Counted from the first letter of the stretch, positions 16,624 through 27,159 are shown. The stretch: 64,000 nt of DNA from Romboutsia_E sp900604535 (GCF_900604535.1 NZ_UWOT01000002.1:314487-378486); one strand, 5' to 3'. Translations and numbers: made by a program. The notes: generated from the letters alone by a model not told the origin.

Positions 16624-18750
16624 ATGAAGAAAATCATAAAAAGAGATGGTACAACTGAACCATTCAATAAAGTAAAAGTAATGAATGCTATTTATAAGTC
16701 AACTATAAATAGCAAAGAAGGAGAAGATAAAGAATTACCCAAAATGGTTGCTGATAAAATAGAAGAAATAGTAAATTCAAGGGAAGAAGAAATAAGCGTA
16801 GAAGATATACAAGATAATGTAGAGCTTTTATTAATGGAATCTAATAGAAAAGATGTTGCAAAAAAGTATATATTATATAGAGATAAAAGAGCTGATATAA
16901 GAAAATCAAAATGGCATATGGATGAATTACAAAAATCAATTTGGACTAACAAATATCAATATAATAATGAATCTTTTGATGAGTGGATAGATAGAGTTTC
17001 AGGAAATAACAGAAAGATAGCTAAGTTAATAAGAGAAAGAAAATTTCTATTTGCAGGAAGAATTCTAGCAAATAGAGGTTTACCTAAGGATGGAATTAAA
17101 GTAACTTACTCAAATTGTTATGTTTTAAGTCCACCAGAGGATAACTTAGAATCAATATTTGATACAGCTAAAAAGCTAGCAAGAACATTTAGTTATGGTG
17201 GTGGAGTTGGATTTGATATATCTAAATTAAGACCAAGTGGAGCATTAGTTCACAATTCTGCAAAAACAACTACAGGAGCAGTTAGCTTTATGGATTTATA
17301 CTCAATGACAACTGGATTAATTGGTCAAAGAGGAAGAAGAGGAGCTTTAATGATATCTATGGATATAAATCATCCAGATATAGAATCTTTTATAGATGTA
17401 AAAACAGATTTAGAAAAAGTAACTAAAGCTAATATATCTGTTAGAATAAATGATAAGTTTATGGAAGCTGTAGAGAAGAAGGAAAAATATAAATGTAAGT
17501 TTGTAGTAGAAGAAACTAAAGAAGTAATAGAAAAAGAAGTGGATGCTTATAAGTTATTTATGAAGCTTATAACTAATAATTGGGACTTTGCAGAACCTGG
17601 AATACTTTTTTGGGACAACATTGAAAGATATCATTTATTAAGTGAAGATGAAAAGTTTAAATATGCTGGAGTTAATCCTTGTGCAGAAGAGCCACTACCA
17701 CCTGGAGGAAGTTGCTTATTAGGTTCTATAAATTTATCTGAATTTGTAGTAGAACCATTCACAGAAAATGCAATTTTTGATAAAGAAAAATTTAAAGATA
17801 CTGTATCTGATTGTATAATTGGACTTAATGAAGTATTGGATGAAGGACTAAACTTACATCCATTAGATGAACAAAAAGAAAGTGTTAGAGAATATAGACA
17901 AATTGGTTTAGGCGTTATGGGTATAGCTGATATGCTTATAAAACTAAATATAAGATATGGATCAGAAGAATCTATTAAATTATGTGAAGAATTAGCTAAA
18001 ATAATGTTAAATAGTGCTATTAAGCAATCTGCATTATTAGCAAAAGAATTAGGAAGCTATGAAAAATATAATAAAGAAGCTATATTTAAATCTGATTTCT
18101 TTATTAATAATATAGATGATGATGTTAAAGAGTTAATAAAAAAATATGGATTAAGAAATTCACAAATATTGACAATACCACCAACGGGTTCTATATCTAC
18201 AATGTTAGGAATAAGTGGAGGAATAGAGCCGATGTTTAATACTTCATATATAAGAAAAACTGAAAGCTTACATGATGAAGATGTATTTTATAAGGTATAT
18301 ACACCTATTGTTAAAGAATATATGGATATAAACGATATTTTAGACGATAATGATTTACCTAATATTTTTGAAACTGCTATGACATTAAAACCTGATGAAA
18401 GAATAAAGATGCAGGCAGCATGGCAAAAGTATATTGATGCATCAATATCATCTACAATTAACCTGCCTTATGAAGCTACTGTTGAAGATGTGTATAATAT
18501 ATATATGTTAGCATGGAAAAATAAACTTAAAGGTATTACTATTTATAGAGATGGTTGCAAAAGAAGTGGAATTTTATTAAATGATAAGGCTGATAAAAAG
18601 GCAAAAAAAGAAGATAAGCATGATGAAGGAATAGTTACATTAGAAGATGGTGTTGAAGAATTTATTTGTCCGGAATGTGGAAATAAAACAGTTATTCCTA
18701 CAGGAGGATGTGCGATTTGTTTACAGTGTGGGTATAGTAAGTGTAATTAA
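16624..18750 (+). CDS. nrdJ: adenosylcobalamin-dependent (class II) ribonucleotide reductase
   Basis: Makes deoxyribonucleotides using a B12-generated thiyl radical, with no oxygen needed. An ATP-cone occupies the first ~90 residues (KKIIKRDGTTEPFNKVKV). The ten-stranded barrel has NCYVLSPPEDNLESIFDT, FSYGGGVGFDISKLRP and the active-site loop NPCAEEPLPPGGSC. The C-terminus carries CPECGNKTVIPTGGCAICLQCGYSKC, the redox/zinc-type tail seen in NrdJ. No NrdB or NrdG gene is nearby, which supports class II. GGGAG precedes the ATG. Confidence 0.93.
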   Translation: MKKIIKRDGTTEPFNKVKVMNAIYKSTINSKEGEDKELPKMVADKIEEIVNSREEEISVEDIQDNVELLLMESNRKDVAKKYILYRDKRADIRKSKWHMDELQKSIWTNKYQYNNESFDEWIDRVSGNNRKIAKLIRERKFLFAGRILANRGLPKDGIKVTYSNCYVLSPPEDNLESIFDTAKKLARTFSYGGGVGFDISKLRPSGALVHNSAKTTTGAVSFMDLYSMTTGLIGQRGRRGALMISMDINHPDIESFIDVKTDLEKVTKANISVRINDKFMEAVEKKEKYKCKFVVEETKEVIEKEVDAYKLFMKLITNNWDFAEPGILFWDNIERYHLLSEDEKFKYAGVNPCAEEPLPPGGSCLLGSINLSEFVVEPFTENAIFDKEKFKDTVSDCIIGLNEVLDEGLNLHPLDEQKESVREYRQIGLGVMGIADMLIKLNIRYGSEESIKLCEELAKIMLNSAIKQSALLAKELGSYEKYNKEAIFKSDFFINNIDDDVKELIKKYGLRNSQILTIPPTGSISTMLGISGGIEPMFNTSYIRKTESLHDEDVFYKVYTPIVKEYMDINDILDDNDLPNIFETAMTLKPDERIKMQAAWQKYIDASISSTINLPYEATVEDVYNIYMLAWKNKLKGITIYRDGCKRSGILLNDKADKKAKKEDKHDEGIVTLEDGVEEFICPECGNKTVIPTGGCAICLQCGYSKCN

Positions 18751-18763
18751 GTAGTATAAATAA

Positions 18764-18812
18764 AAGATAGTTAGGATATATATATATATTATATATATCC
18801 TAACTATCTTAA
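18764..18812. terminator. bidirectional terminator between nrdJ and hydE
   Basis: A long, nearly perfect stem (18764-18786 with 18790-18810) between convergent genes, rich in AT repeats at its top. Confidence 0.75.
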
Positions 18813-18853
18813 TTATTAAATACTATCTTTTATTGATGGTAAAAAATATATTT

Positions 18854-19930
18854 TTATAATGTATTCAGAATAGTTCCACTTCTTTCCTGGGAAATATTAT
18901 CTCCTCTACTATCATCTAATATAAATCCTGCATTGTTGATTTTTTCTTCTATTAGTCTTTTAGATTCTGCTGCCTCATCTCCTGTACCAACCTTATTATT
19001 ATAAAGAGAGTATTTTTTACGAAGTTTTTTGGGAGACAAATTAGGCATTATAACGTTTGCACCAGCTTTTAAACCCAACTCTCTACCTATATTGCTTATT
19101 GTACCAAGTGCTGTTGTAGCTGGTAATAAAACTTTTGGTAATAATAGCCTTGTTATTGCGAGCATTAATAGCGTCTTATCTAAACTACCAGCTTTTTCAT
19201 TTTTAAATGGAGTGTCATGATGAGGGATAAATGGACCTATACCAACCATATGAGGATCTAATTCTTTTAGATATCTTAAATCTTTTGCTAAATTTTCAGT
19301 TGTTTGGAATGGAGATTCTACCATGAATCCTGCCCCAACTTGAAATCCAATTTCTTTTAAATTTAAAAGGCATTTTTTTCTATCATATAAGTTTAAATTT
19401 TCTGGATGTAATTTAGAATAGTGTTTTTCACAGGCTGTCTCATGTCTAAGTAAATATCTATCAGCTCCTGCATCAAATAATTTTTTGTAAGAATCATAAC
19501 TTCTTTCTCCCAAAGATAAAGTTATGGCACAATCATTATAATTTTCCTTTATCAGTTTTATAATATTAATCAACTTATCATCTGTAAAAAAAGGATCTTC
19601 TCCACCTTGAAGTACGAAGGTTTTGAATCCAAGTTTATATCCAATTTTACAGCATTCTAGTATATCATCTAAAGAAAGTCTATATCTATCTATATTCTTA
19701 TTAGAACAACGTATACCGCAGTAATAACAGTCATTTTTACAGTAATTAGTAAATTCTATAAGTCCTCTTAAAAAAATTTTGTTTCCATAATAGTGATCTC
19801 TTACTTGACTTGCTTTTTTAAATAAATATTCTTTATCTTCTGAGCTAATACTATCAATTAAATAAATTAATTCATCTTCTGATAAGTTATGAGTCTCACA
19901 TAATTTATGTATTAATGCCATAATGTACAA
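18854..19930 (-). CDS. hydE: [FeFe]-hydrogenase H-cluster radical SAM maturase HydE
   Basis: Radical SAM enzyme needed to build the dithiomethylamine-bearing diiron subcluster of [FeFe] hydrogenase. The CX3CX2C cluster motif is CKNDCYYC, followed by GIRCSN. FVLQGGEDPFF and the C-terminal GLKAGANVIMPNLSP are characteristic of HydE/PylB/BioB-type barrels. It is 358 residues. The start is TTG at 19930, nine bases after AGGAG; an ATG nine bases further in is too far from that site. hydF, hydG and the hydrogenase are not in this window. Confidence 0.88.
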   Translation of the reverse strand: MYIMALIHKLCETHNLSEDELIYLIDSISSEDKEYLFKKASQVRDHYYGNKIFLRGLIEFTNYCKNDCYYCGIRCSNKNIDRYRLSLDDILECCKIGYKLGFKTFVLQGGEDPFFTDDKLINIIKLIKENYNDCAITLSLGERSYDSYKKLFDAGADRYLLRHETACEKHYSKLHPENLNLYDRKKCLLNLKEIGFQVGAGFMVESPFQTTENLAKDLRYLKELDPHMVGIGPFIPHHDTPFKNEKAGSLDKTLLMLAITRLLLPKVLLPATTALGTISNIGRELGLKAGANVIMPNLSPKKLRKKYSLYNNKVGTGDEAAESKRLIEEKINNAGFILDDSRGDNISQERSGTILNTL

Positions 19931-20190
19931 TTTACTTTACTCCTTTCAGACTTAGGATTTGTTTTCTTTAAAATAAATTGTAGTACTTAATTTCTTAAAT
20001 TGCTATATAATTATATTAGTATAAATAAAAGTTTATAGTTTAAATTTATTATTTTGTAAAATATAGTAATTTCTTATAAAATTAAGTAGAAACCGTTATA
20101 CTACATAAATAAATGAATGTAAATCTTATACTGTGTTAAAAAAGTTTTAATATATAGAATTTTAATAATAAAAAATAAAAAAACTATTTA

Positions 20191-20219
20191 TTGACATAAA
20201 GTGAAGTATGAATTACTAT
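20191..20219 (+). promoter_or_regulatory. promoter of the asnA T-box transcript
   Basis: Consensus TTGACA at 20191-20196 and TACTAT at 20214-20219 with a 17-base spacer, directly ahead of the T-box leader. Confidence 0.85.
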
Positions 20220-20225
20220 TAGTAA

Positions 20226-20521
20226 TAAGAAAATACAGAAAATTCAAAAACGCATTGAAGGGAAGAGTAATTATAAAATTAAGTCAAAGCGAGCTGGTTA
20301 TGGTGAGAGTCCAGTACAAGATTTATAACGAAGAACATCCCAGAGCTACTAACCGAAATCTTTAATTAAGAGAGTAGACTTAGTCGGAGCCAAACCGTTA
20401 TCATATTGGTAGTGTATGAATTGTACGCTAATAGAGTTGAACTTTTATTAAAGTTAAATTGGGTGGTACCGCGGAAGACAGCCTTTCGTCCCTTTTATAT
20501 AGGGATGAAGGGCTTTTTTAA
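20226..20521 (+). promoter_or_regulatory. T-box leader, asparagine-specific
   Basis: Senses uncharged tRNA-Asn and switches a terminator off. The S-turn AGTA (20266-20269) lies opposite GAA (20330-20332) across the TTATAAA/TTTATAA helix. The specifier triplet AAC (20334-20336) follows one base later. The T-box sequence GGGTGGTACCGCGG is at 20461-20474. The terminator is 20480-20492 paired with 20502-20514, then six Ts. The AAC specifier agrees with the downstream gene. Confidence 0.95.
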
Positions 20522-20556
20522 TATCAAGAATTAATAACAAAAAGGAGTGTTGTAGT

Positions 20557-21561
20557 ATGTGTTTAATAGTACCCCAAAAATATGAAACTAGCTTAGGAGT
20601 AATAGAAACTCAGCAAGCAATAAAAGATTTAAAGGACTTTTTTGAAAACAGATTAGGGGAAATGTTAAAATTAACAAGGGTTTCATCACCGTTATTTGTT
20701 TTACCAGAAACAGGAGTAAATGATAACCTAAACGGAATAGAAAAACCAGTAAGCTTTACAGTGCCTCATTTAAATAAAAATGCGGAAATAGTACATTCAC
20801 TAGCTAAGTGGAAAAGAATGGCTCTTAAAAAGTATGGTTTTTCAGTAGGAAAAGGTCTATATACTGATATGAATGCTATAAGAAAAGATGAAGAATTAGA
20901 TAATCTACACTCTTTATATGTAGATCAATGGGATTGGGAACTTATAATAAATAAGGAAGATAGAAGTATAGAAACACTAAAGAAGGTTGTAAAAGATATA
21001 TATCAAGTATTTAAAGAAACTGAAGAGCATGTACATGCTATATATCCAGAAGTAAGATGTGATTTACCAGAGGAGATAACTTTTATAACATCACAAGAAT
21101 TATTGGATATGTATCCAAATTTAACACCTAAAGAAAGAGAAGATGCAATAGTTAGAGAAAAGAAAGCAGTATTTTTAATGCAAATAGGCAAAGTTTTAAG
21201 TAACGGTCAAAAACATGATGGAAGAAGTCCAGACTATGATGACTGGGAATTAAACGGAGATATATTATTCTATAACCCAGTATTAGATAATGCTATAGAA
21301 CTTTCTTCTATGGGGATAAGAGTAGATGAAGAAAGCTTAGAAAGACAATTAGAAGTATCTGGATGTGAGGATAGAAAAGAATTAGAATTCCATAAAGCCT
21401 TATTAAACGGAGAGTTACCTTATACTATAGGTGGAGGAATTGGTCAGTCTAGAATATGTATGTATTTTTTAAACAAGGCACACATAGGTGAGGTTCAAGT
21501 TGGAATTTGGCCAGAGAAAATGATTAAAGAGTGCAAAGAAGCAGGAGTATATTTATTATAA
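20557..21561 (+). CDS. asnA: aspartate--ammonia ligase (asparagine synthetase A)
   Basis: Class II tRNA-synthetase-like enzyme that amidates aspartate with ammonia and ATP. The 334 residues match the family. Segments such as RVSSPLFVLPETGVNDNLNG, SLYVDQWDWE and the ATP-binding GGGIGQSRICMYFL are all present. AAGGAG lies before the ATG. It is monocistronic, controlled by the Asn T-box and closed by a strong terminator. Confidence 0.98.
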   Translation: MCLIVPQKYETSLGVIETQQAIKDLKDFFENRLGEMLKLTRVSSPLFVLPETGVNDNLNGIEKPVSFTVPHLNKNAEIVHSLAKWKRMALKKYGFSVGKGLYTDMNAIRKDEELDNLHSLYVDQWDWELIINKEDRSIETLKKVVKDIYQVFKETEEHVHAIYPEVRCDLPEEITFITSQELLDMYPNLTPKEREDAIVREKKAVFLMQIGKVLSNGQKHDGRSPDYDDWELNGDILFYNPVLDNAIELSSMGIRVDEESLERQLEVSGCEDRKELEFHKALLNGELPYTIGGGIGQSRICMYFLNKAHIGEVQVGIWPEKMIKECKEAGVYLL

Positions 21562-21601
21562 ATTTATATAATAGGTAGTTTTTAAAACTAGTGTAGTTAA
21601 T

Positions 21602-21660
21602 AAAATAAATTCCAAGTCATATAGATTAAAATAATCTTAAAATGGCTTGGAATTTATTTT
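21602..21660 (+). terminator. terminator after asnA
   Basis: AAATAAATTCCAAG and CTTGGAATTTATTT form a long stem around an AT-rich loop, followed by T residues. Confidence 0.8.
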
Positions 21661-21773
21661 GTTTAACTAAAATAAATTTCTTATAATAAAAAGTAATTTT
21701 ATATACTAATTAACAAGATAGGACTTAAATTCATAAAATATCTATATAACTACTAATGCAGGGAGGGATATAG

Positions 21774-22271
21774 ATGAAGCCAGAATATGGAGATGTAATA
21801 TGTGTAAATCATGGTATTTATAATCATTTTGGTATATATGTAGATGAAAATCATGTCATCCATTATGCTGGTAAAGATGAAGATTTTTTTTTGAGAAAAA
21901 TGCACATAGATGAAACTTCTATGGATAAATTTTTGGGAAATTCAAATAGATATTATGTATACAAATTTTCAGAAGATAGTTCTAAATCAGTGAAAAGAAT
22001 AAGAGCTAATGGTTTAAATAGAGGTTATAAAGAAAGTGCATATGCAATGTATATGTTATTAAAATTAAAAAATAAGATAAAATATAAAATTTATTCTCCT
22101 GATGAAACAGTAAAAAGAGCTAGAAGTAGAATTGGAGAGCGTAGGTTTAATTTAGGATTTAATAATTGTGAATATTTTGCAGTTTGGTGTAAAACTGGAG
22201 TTAGTCAATCATATCAAGTTAATTTAGTGTTAGATGCAATATTTATTAAGAGTAAAATAGATATATATTAA
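21774..22271 (+). CDS. LRAT-domain (NlpC/P60-like) protein
   Basis: A 165-residue soluble protein with the circularly permuted papain-like layout of lecithin:retinol acyltransferases. GDVICV opens the domain, histidines lie in YNHFGIYV (H18) and VIHYAG (H30), and the nucleophile is probably C132 in NCEYFAVWC. Bacterial LRAT proteins can act as acyltransferases, thioesterases or amidases, so the substrate is open. It has no signal peptide, so it is cytoplasmic. A GGGAGGGATATAG site precedes the ATG. No partner gene is adjacent in an obvious operon. Confidence 0.8.
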   Translation: MKPEYGDVICVNHGIYNHFGIYVDENHVIHYAGKDEDFFLRKMHIDETSMDKFLGNSNRYYVYKFSEDSSKSVKRIRANGLNRGYKESAYAMYMLLKLKNKIKYKIYSPDETVKRARSRIGERRFNLGFNNCEYFAVWCKTGVSQSYQVNLVLDAIFIKSKIDIY

Positions 22272-22389
22272 TAGAATATATTTAAAATATCTAGTTTATA
22301 ATGAGTACTTTATAAAAGTTAAAGCAAAATAATGGTATAATGTAAAGTAGAGCATATAAGAAGTATTATTAATATAAGGGGGAGTATAT

Positions 22390-23769
22390 TTGAATGCACA
22401 GGAATTACAGAAAATAAAATATAAAAAAATGGTAGAAGAACCCGTTGAAAAATTAGTTATAAAAATGGCAATTCCTACGATAATAACTATGTTAATTACA
22501 TCATTTTATAATATTGCAGATACTTTTTTTGTAAGCCTTATAAATAGTAGTGCAACAGCAGCTGTAGGAGTTATATTTTCATTAATGTCAATGTTTCAAG
22601 CAATAGGATTTTGTTTTGGTCATGGTTCGGGAAATTATATTTCAAGAAAATTAGGTGCTAAGGAAAATGAAGCTGCGATAAAAATGGCATCGACAGGATT
22701 TTTCTCAGCATTTTTTATTGGCGTTATAATAACTATAATAGGCATAATGTTTTTAGACCCTCTTGCTAAAGTATTAGGAGCAACAGACTCTATATTACCT
22801 TATGCAAAAAATTATATGGGCATAATTTTAATTGGTGCTCCATTTATGATTTCTTCATTTGTATTAAATAATCAGCTTAGATTACAAGGAAATGCATCTT
22901 ATGCTATGATTGGTATAGCAACAGGTGCAGTTTTGAATGTTATATTAGACCCTATTCTTATATTTAAGCTTAATATGGGAATTAAAGGTGCGGCTTTAGC
23001 TACTGTAATCAGTCAAATTATTAGCTTTAGTTTACTAATTAAGCTTTGTGATTATGGAGGAACTATACCAATAAGATTTAAAAATTTTGAGCCAAACTTA
23101 AATAAATATAAAGAAATATTACATGGAGGAGTACCATCATTATGTAGACAAGGAATAACAAGTTTTGCTACTATATTTCTTAATATTAGAGCAGGATTAT
23201 ATGGTGATGGAGCAGTAGCTGCAATGTCTGTAGTTATGCGTATTACAACATTTGCAAGCTCTGCTTTAATTGGATTTGGTCAAGGGTTTCAGCCTGTTTG
23301 TGGATTTAACTATGGAGCTAAAAATTATAAACGTGTAGAAAATGCTTTTTGGTTTTGTGTAAAAGTATCTACAATAGTTTTAAGCATATTAGGTGTACTT
23401 GGTATTATATTTGCACCAAGTATAGTATCATTATTTACTAAAGATGATTCTAGTTTAATCGAAATAGGTGTTACAGCACTTCGTATGCATTGTATTGCAT
23501 TTCCATTCTTAGGATGGATAATACTATGTAATATGTTACTTCAAAATATAGGAAAGTATGTAAAGGCAAGTATATTAGCTATGGCAAGACAAGGATTATG
23601 CTTTATACCTATGATAATAATACTACCTAGGATATTTGGAGTTACAGGTATTCAGATTAGCCAGTTAATAGCTGACTTATTAACATTTATAATAGCTCTA
23701 CCTATGGGTATGAGTACATTAAAAGAATTTAAATTAATGAGCAAAAAAGATGATAAAAATTTGATATAA
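22390..23769 (+). CDS. MATE family multidrug efflux transporter
   Basis: Twelve-helix Na+/H+-coupled exporter, 459 residues, of the MepA/NorM type. Paired halves are visible, for example PTIITMLITSFYNIADTFFV in the first half and IGFGQGFQPVCGFNYGA in the second. Translation likely begins at TTG 22390, five bases after GGGGGAG; the first in-frame ATG is thirteen residues further in and lacks such a site. Substrate is unknown. A TATAAT at 22336-22341 may be its -10. Confidence 0.92.
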   Translation: MNAQELQKIKYKKMVEEPVEKLVIKMAIPTIITMLITSFYNIADTFFVSLINSSATAAVGVIFSLMSMFQAIGFCFGHGSGNYISRKLGAKENEAAIKMASTGFFSAFFIGVIITIIGIMFLDPLAKVLGATDSILPYAKNYMGIILIGAPFMISSFVLNNQLRLQGNASYAMIGIATGAVLNVILDPILIFKLNMGIKGAALATVISQIISFSLLIKLCDYGGTIPIRFKNFEPNLNKYKEILHGGVPSLCRQGITSFATIFLNIRAGLYGDGAVAAMSVVMRITTFASSALIGFGQGFQPVCGFNYGAKNYKRVENAFWFCVKVSTIVLSILGVLGIIFAPSIVSLFTKDDSSLIEIGVTALRMHCIAFPFLGWIILCNMLLQNIGKYVKASILAMARQGLCFIPMIIILPRIFGVTGIQISQLIADLLTFIIALPMGMSTLKEFKLMSKKDDKNLI

Positions 23770-23898
23770 TATAAATAGACTACTTATAGAAAATATAAGT
23801 TAATTTATAAAACTATAAACTAACTTATAATAAAAAAATTAGAGCGGGTTAAAATTATATAACACAGGTGCTTATATAATAAATATAAATTATGAACG

Positions 23899-23940
23899 TA
23901 GAAGCTGTCTTAAAATAAAAGACAGCTTCTAACTTGTTTT
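23899..23940 (+). terminator. terminator after the MATE gene
   Basis: TAGAAGCTGTCTT (23899-23911) pairs with AAGACAGCTTCTA (23919-23931), then ACTTGTTTT. Confidence 0.7.
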
Positions 23941-23979
23941 ATAAAGTTATAAATAGAATAAAAGAAAACAGGTGAGATT

Positions 23980-26900
23980 ATGGACTTTAAAATAGTAAAT
24001 GACATACTAATTGATAACACGGATAAAACTAGATTAAGTAGAGGTACGGAATACTATAAAGATGGATATGTAGAAGAAGTAAAATATACAAATGAAGATA
24101 AAGTTTTGACTATTGAAGGTAGAGTAGCTTCAGAATTTCAAAATAGAGTTTATAATAGCTCAATAGTAATCGATTTAAAGAACAAAAGAGTCGCATCAGG
24201 TAGTTGTAATTGCCAAGATTGTATGAGTAGAAGTACATCTACTAATTTAGCTATATGCAAGCACATAGTAGCAATGACTATGTATGTAGTAAACTTATTA
24301 AAATCAGATGTAATAAGCAGTTTAAAGCAGACAACTTTTACAGTAAAAAATAAAAGCAAGGTTCATAGAAATAAAAATTTTATAAATAAAGAATTGTTAA
24401 ATTACTTTAAAAGCAATTCTAAAGAGGAAGTTAATTTAGATATTAAACTAGAAATGGTAGGACCAAATACTATTTGTGCAGACTTTAAAATAGGTATTGA
24501 TAAAATGTATGTACTTAAAAACTTAAGAGAGTTTGCTTTTGCAAGAGCTAATTCTAACAGTCTAGTGTATGGAGTTGATTTTGCTTATAATCCTATAGAC
24601 AATTATTTTTCAGAAGAAGATGAAAAAGTAGTTGATATGATAGAAGAATATGGTTTAGGCCTTTCATATATTGCACCACAAAGAGAGCTTAGATATATGA
24701 CATTATCAGGACCAAAAGTTAGAAGATTAATAGAAGCTTTAGAACATAGAGAATTTGATTTTAAATTTAGAAATATGTATTATACTCCAAGAGTAATAAG
24801 AGGAGAATTACCTATAAATATAGATTTAGAAATGGATGATGATAATATATTACTTAAAAATGAAGGGCCACTTCCAATTCCTATATCTCAAAAAGGAGAT
24901 GTAGTTTTTTATAAAGGTGATATATACTTACTTAATTCTGAAAATGGTATATATTACAATAAATTATATAGTGTACTAGATGAGTTTAAGGAAATATCAT
25001 TTACTAAAAGTGAAGTTAATGAGGTACTAAGTAATGTTATTCCAAAACTTAAAAAAATATGCAGTAATGTAAAAATCGATGAGAAGATAGAAAAAAACAC
25101 TTCCGGAGAGTTAGAAGTTAAATTTTACTTTGACTTAGAAGATAGTAAAATAACTTGTGACCTTAAGTTTGAATATGAAGGCGAATCTGAAGGTAAATTT
25201 GTAATAAGAGATACTGTAAAAGAACAAGAAGCTATATATAGATTATATAGTAATTACTTTGAAAATTATAAAAATAAATATGTATTTAAAGGAAATGATG
25301 CACAATTATATGACTTTTTAAGTAAGGAAATAAATAGATTAAAAAATATAGGTGAAGTATACTATTCTGAAAAACTAAAAGAAAGAAAAATATATAATTC
25401 AGCTAATATTAAAGTAGGACTTGGAGAAGAAGTAAATCATTATTTAGAATTTAATTTTGAAATTGAAGGTGTAGATGAAAGCGAATATAAAAAAATAATA
25501 GACGCATTTAAAATTAATAAAAGATTTTACAAATTAGGAAATGGAAATTTTGTAAACTTAGAAGAAGCCGAAACTAAAGAAATGTTTAAGCTTATGGAAA
25601 GTTTAGGATTTACTGATAACTATAAAAATATGAAAATTCACACAAGTAAATCTTTATTTATAAATGATTTACTTACTGAAAAAAAGCTTCCTCATATAGA
25701 TGGTATAGAAAAAACTAAAGAATTAGTAGATAAGTTTAAAAATCTTAAAAATTTATCTGTAGAAGTTCCAAGTAATTTAAATGCAAACCTTAGAGATTAT
25801 CAGATTGATGCCTTAAGTTGGTTTGAAACTTTAGATTATTGTGGTTTTGGTGGTATTTTAGCAGATGAAATGGGATTAGGAAAAACTATACAAACAATAG
25901 CATTCTTATTATCTAAAGAAAATAAAAAGAGCTTAGTAGTAACTCCTACTTCACTTATACATAACTGGAAAAGTGAATTTGAAAAATTTGCACCAAGTAT
26001 GAAAGTAGGAATAGCTCATGGTATAAAAAAAGAACGAGAAAAAGTAGTAGAGAGTATTAATGATTATGATGTAATATTAACTACTTATGGTTCCCTTAGA
26101 AATGATTTAGATAAATATGAAAATATAAACTTTGACTATTGTATTATAGATGAAGCTCAAAATATAAAAAATCCAACAGCTATGAGTACGGATGCAGTAA
26201 AATCTATAAAAGCTAATAATAGATTTGCCCTTACAGGAACTCCAATAGAAAATAATTTAATGGAGTTATGGTCTATCTTTGATTTTATAATGCCTGGATA
26301 TTTATATAATTTAACTAAATTTAATGCAGTTTTTATAAGAGATGAAGGTCATATAGAAAATCTAAAAAGAATGATAAGGCCATTTATACTAAGAAGAACT
26401 AAAAAACAAGTTATAAAAGAACTTCCAGATAAAATAGAAAGACAATTTTTAGTTGAAATGGGTAAAGAACAAAGAAAAGTATATGGAGTATATGTAGAAG
26501 ATATACAAAAAAAACTTAAAGAAAAGAAGAATATAAAAGATAAAATAACCGTATTTTCTTATTTAACAAAATTAAGACAACTTTGTTTAGACCCAAGTGT
26601 AATAATACAAGATTATAAAGGTAAAAGTGCCAAAACTGATGCATGTTTTGAAATTATAAAAGAATATACAGAAGAAAATAATAAGATATTAGTATTCTCA
26701 CAATTTACAAGTGTACTTAAAAATATAGGAAAGAAATTATCTCAAAATAATATAAGCTATAGTTATTTAGATGGACAAACTAAGGCGATAGATAGAATAA
26801 AACTTGTAAATGAATTTAATGAAGGAAATGATAAAAAGGTATTTTTAATTTCTCTAAAAGCAGGAGGAACTGGTCTTAATTTAACTTCTGCAAATACAGT

Positions 26901-27147
26901 TATTCATTTTGATCCTTGGTGGAATCCATCAGTTGAAAATCAAGCAAGTGATAGAGCTCATAGATTTGGTCAAAAAGACGTTGTTGAAGTTATAAAGCTT
27001 ATAGCCAAAGGAACTATAGAAGAAAAAATAGTTGAACTTCAAGAAAAGAAAAAGGAATTAATTGATGATATGATAGATGGAAATTTATCTGATGGAAGTG
27101 TATTAAAGAGTTTATCAGATGAGGATATACTCGATTTATTAAAGTAA
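23980..27147 (+). CDS. SWIM zinc-finger SNF2 family helicase/ATPase
   Basis: A 1055-residue DNA-dependent ATPase. A SWIM zinc finger (CNCQDC through CKH) lies near residues 76-103. A ~500-residue middle region typical of bacterial SNF2-associated proteins follows. The two-lobed motor occupies about residues 600-1055: Walker A DEMGLGKT, DEAQ, LTGTPIENN, and motif V/VI in KAGGTGLNL and SDRAHRFGQ. Such proteins remodel nucleoprotein or recycle RNA polymerase; the exact role is unknown. The response regulator starts 13 bases later, so they are probably cotranscribed. Confidence 0.93.
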   Translation: MDFKIVNDILIDNTDKTRLSRGTEYYKDGYVEEVKYTNEDKVLTIEGRVASEFQNRVYNSSIVIDLKNKRVASGSCNCQDCMSRSTSTNLAICKHIVAMTMYVVNLLKSDVISSLKQTTFTVKNKSKVHRNKNFINKELLNYFKSNSKEEVNLDIKLEMVGPNTICADFKIGIDKMYVLKNLREFAFARANSNSLVYGVDFAYNPIDNYFSEEDEKVVDMIEEYGLGLSYIAPQRELRYMTLSGPKVRRLIEALEHREFDFKFRNMYYTPRVIRGELPINIDLEMDDDNILLKNEGPLPIPISQKGDVVFYKGDIYLLNSENGIYYNKLYSVLDEFKEISFTKSEVNEVLSNVIPKLKKICSNVKIDEKIEKNTSGELEVKFYFDLEDSKITCDLKFEYEGESEGKFVIRDTVKEQEAIYRLYSNYFENYKNKYVFKGNDAQLYDFLSKEINRLKNIGEVYYSEKLKERKIYNSANIKVGLGEEVNHYLEFNFEIEGVDESEYKKIIDAFKINKRFYKLGNGNFVNLEEAETKEMFKLMESLGFTDNYKNMKIHTSKSLFINDLLTEKKLPHIDGIEKTKELVDKFKNLKNLSVEVPSNLNANLRDYQIDALSWFETLDYCGFGGILADEMGLGKTIQTIAFLLSKENKKSLVVTPTSLIHNWKSEFEKFAPSMKVGIAHGIKKEREKVVESINDYDVILTTYGSLRNDLDKYENINFDYCIIDEAQNIKNPTAMSTDAVKSIKANNRFALTGTPIENNLMELWSIFDFIMPGYLYNLTKFNAVFIRDEGHIENLKRMIRPFILRRTKKQVIKELPDKIERQFLVEMGKEQRKVYGVYVEDIQKKLKEKKNIKDKITVFSYLTKLRQLCLDPSVIIQDYKGKSAKTDACFEIIKEYTEENNKILVFSQFTSVLKNIGKKLSQNNISYSYLDGQTKAIDRIKLVNEFNEGNDKKVFLISLKAGGTGLNLTSANTVIHFDPWWNPSVENQASDRAHRFGQKDVVEVIKLIAKGTIEEKIVELQEKKKELIDDMIDGNLSDGSVLKSLSDEDILDLLK

Positions 27148-27159
27148 AGAGGTAAATTT

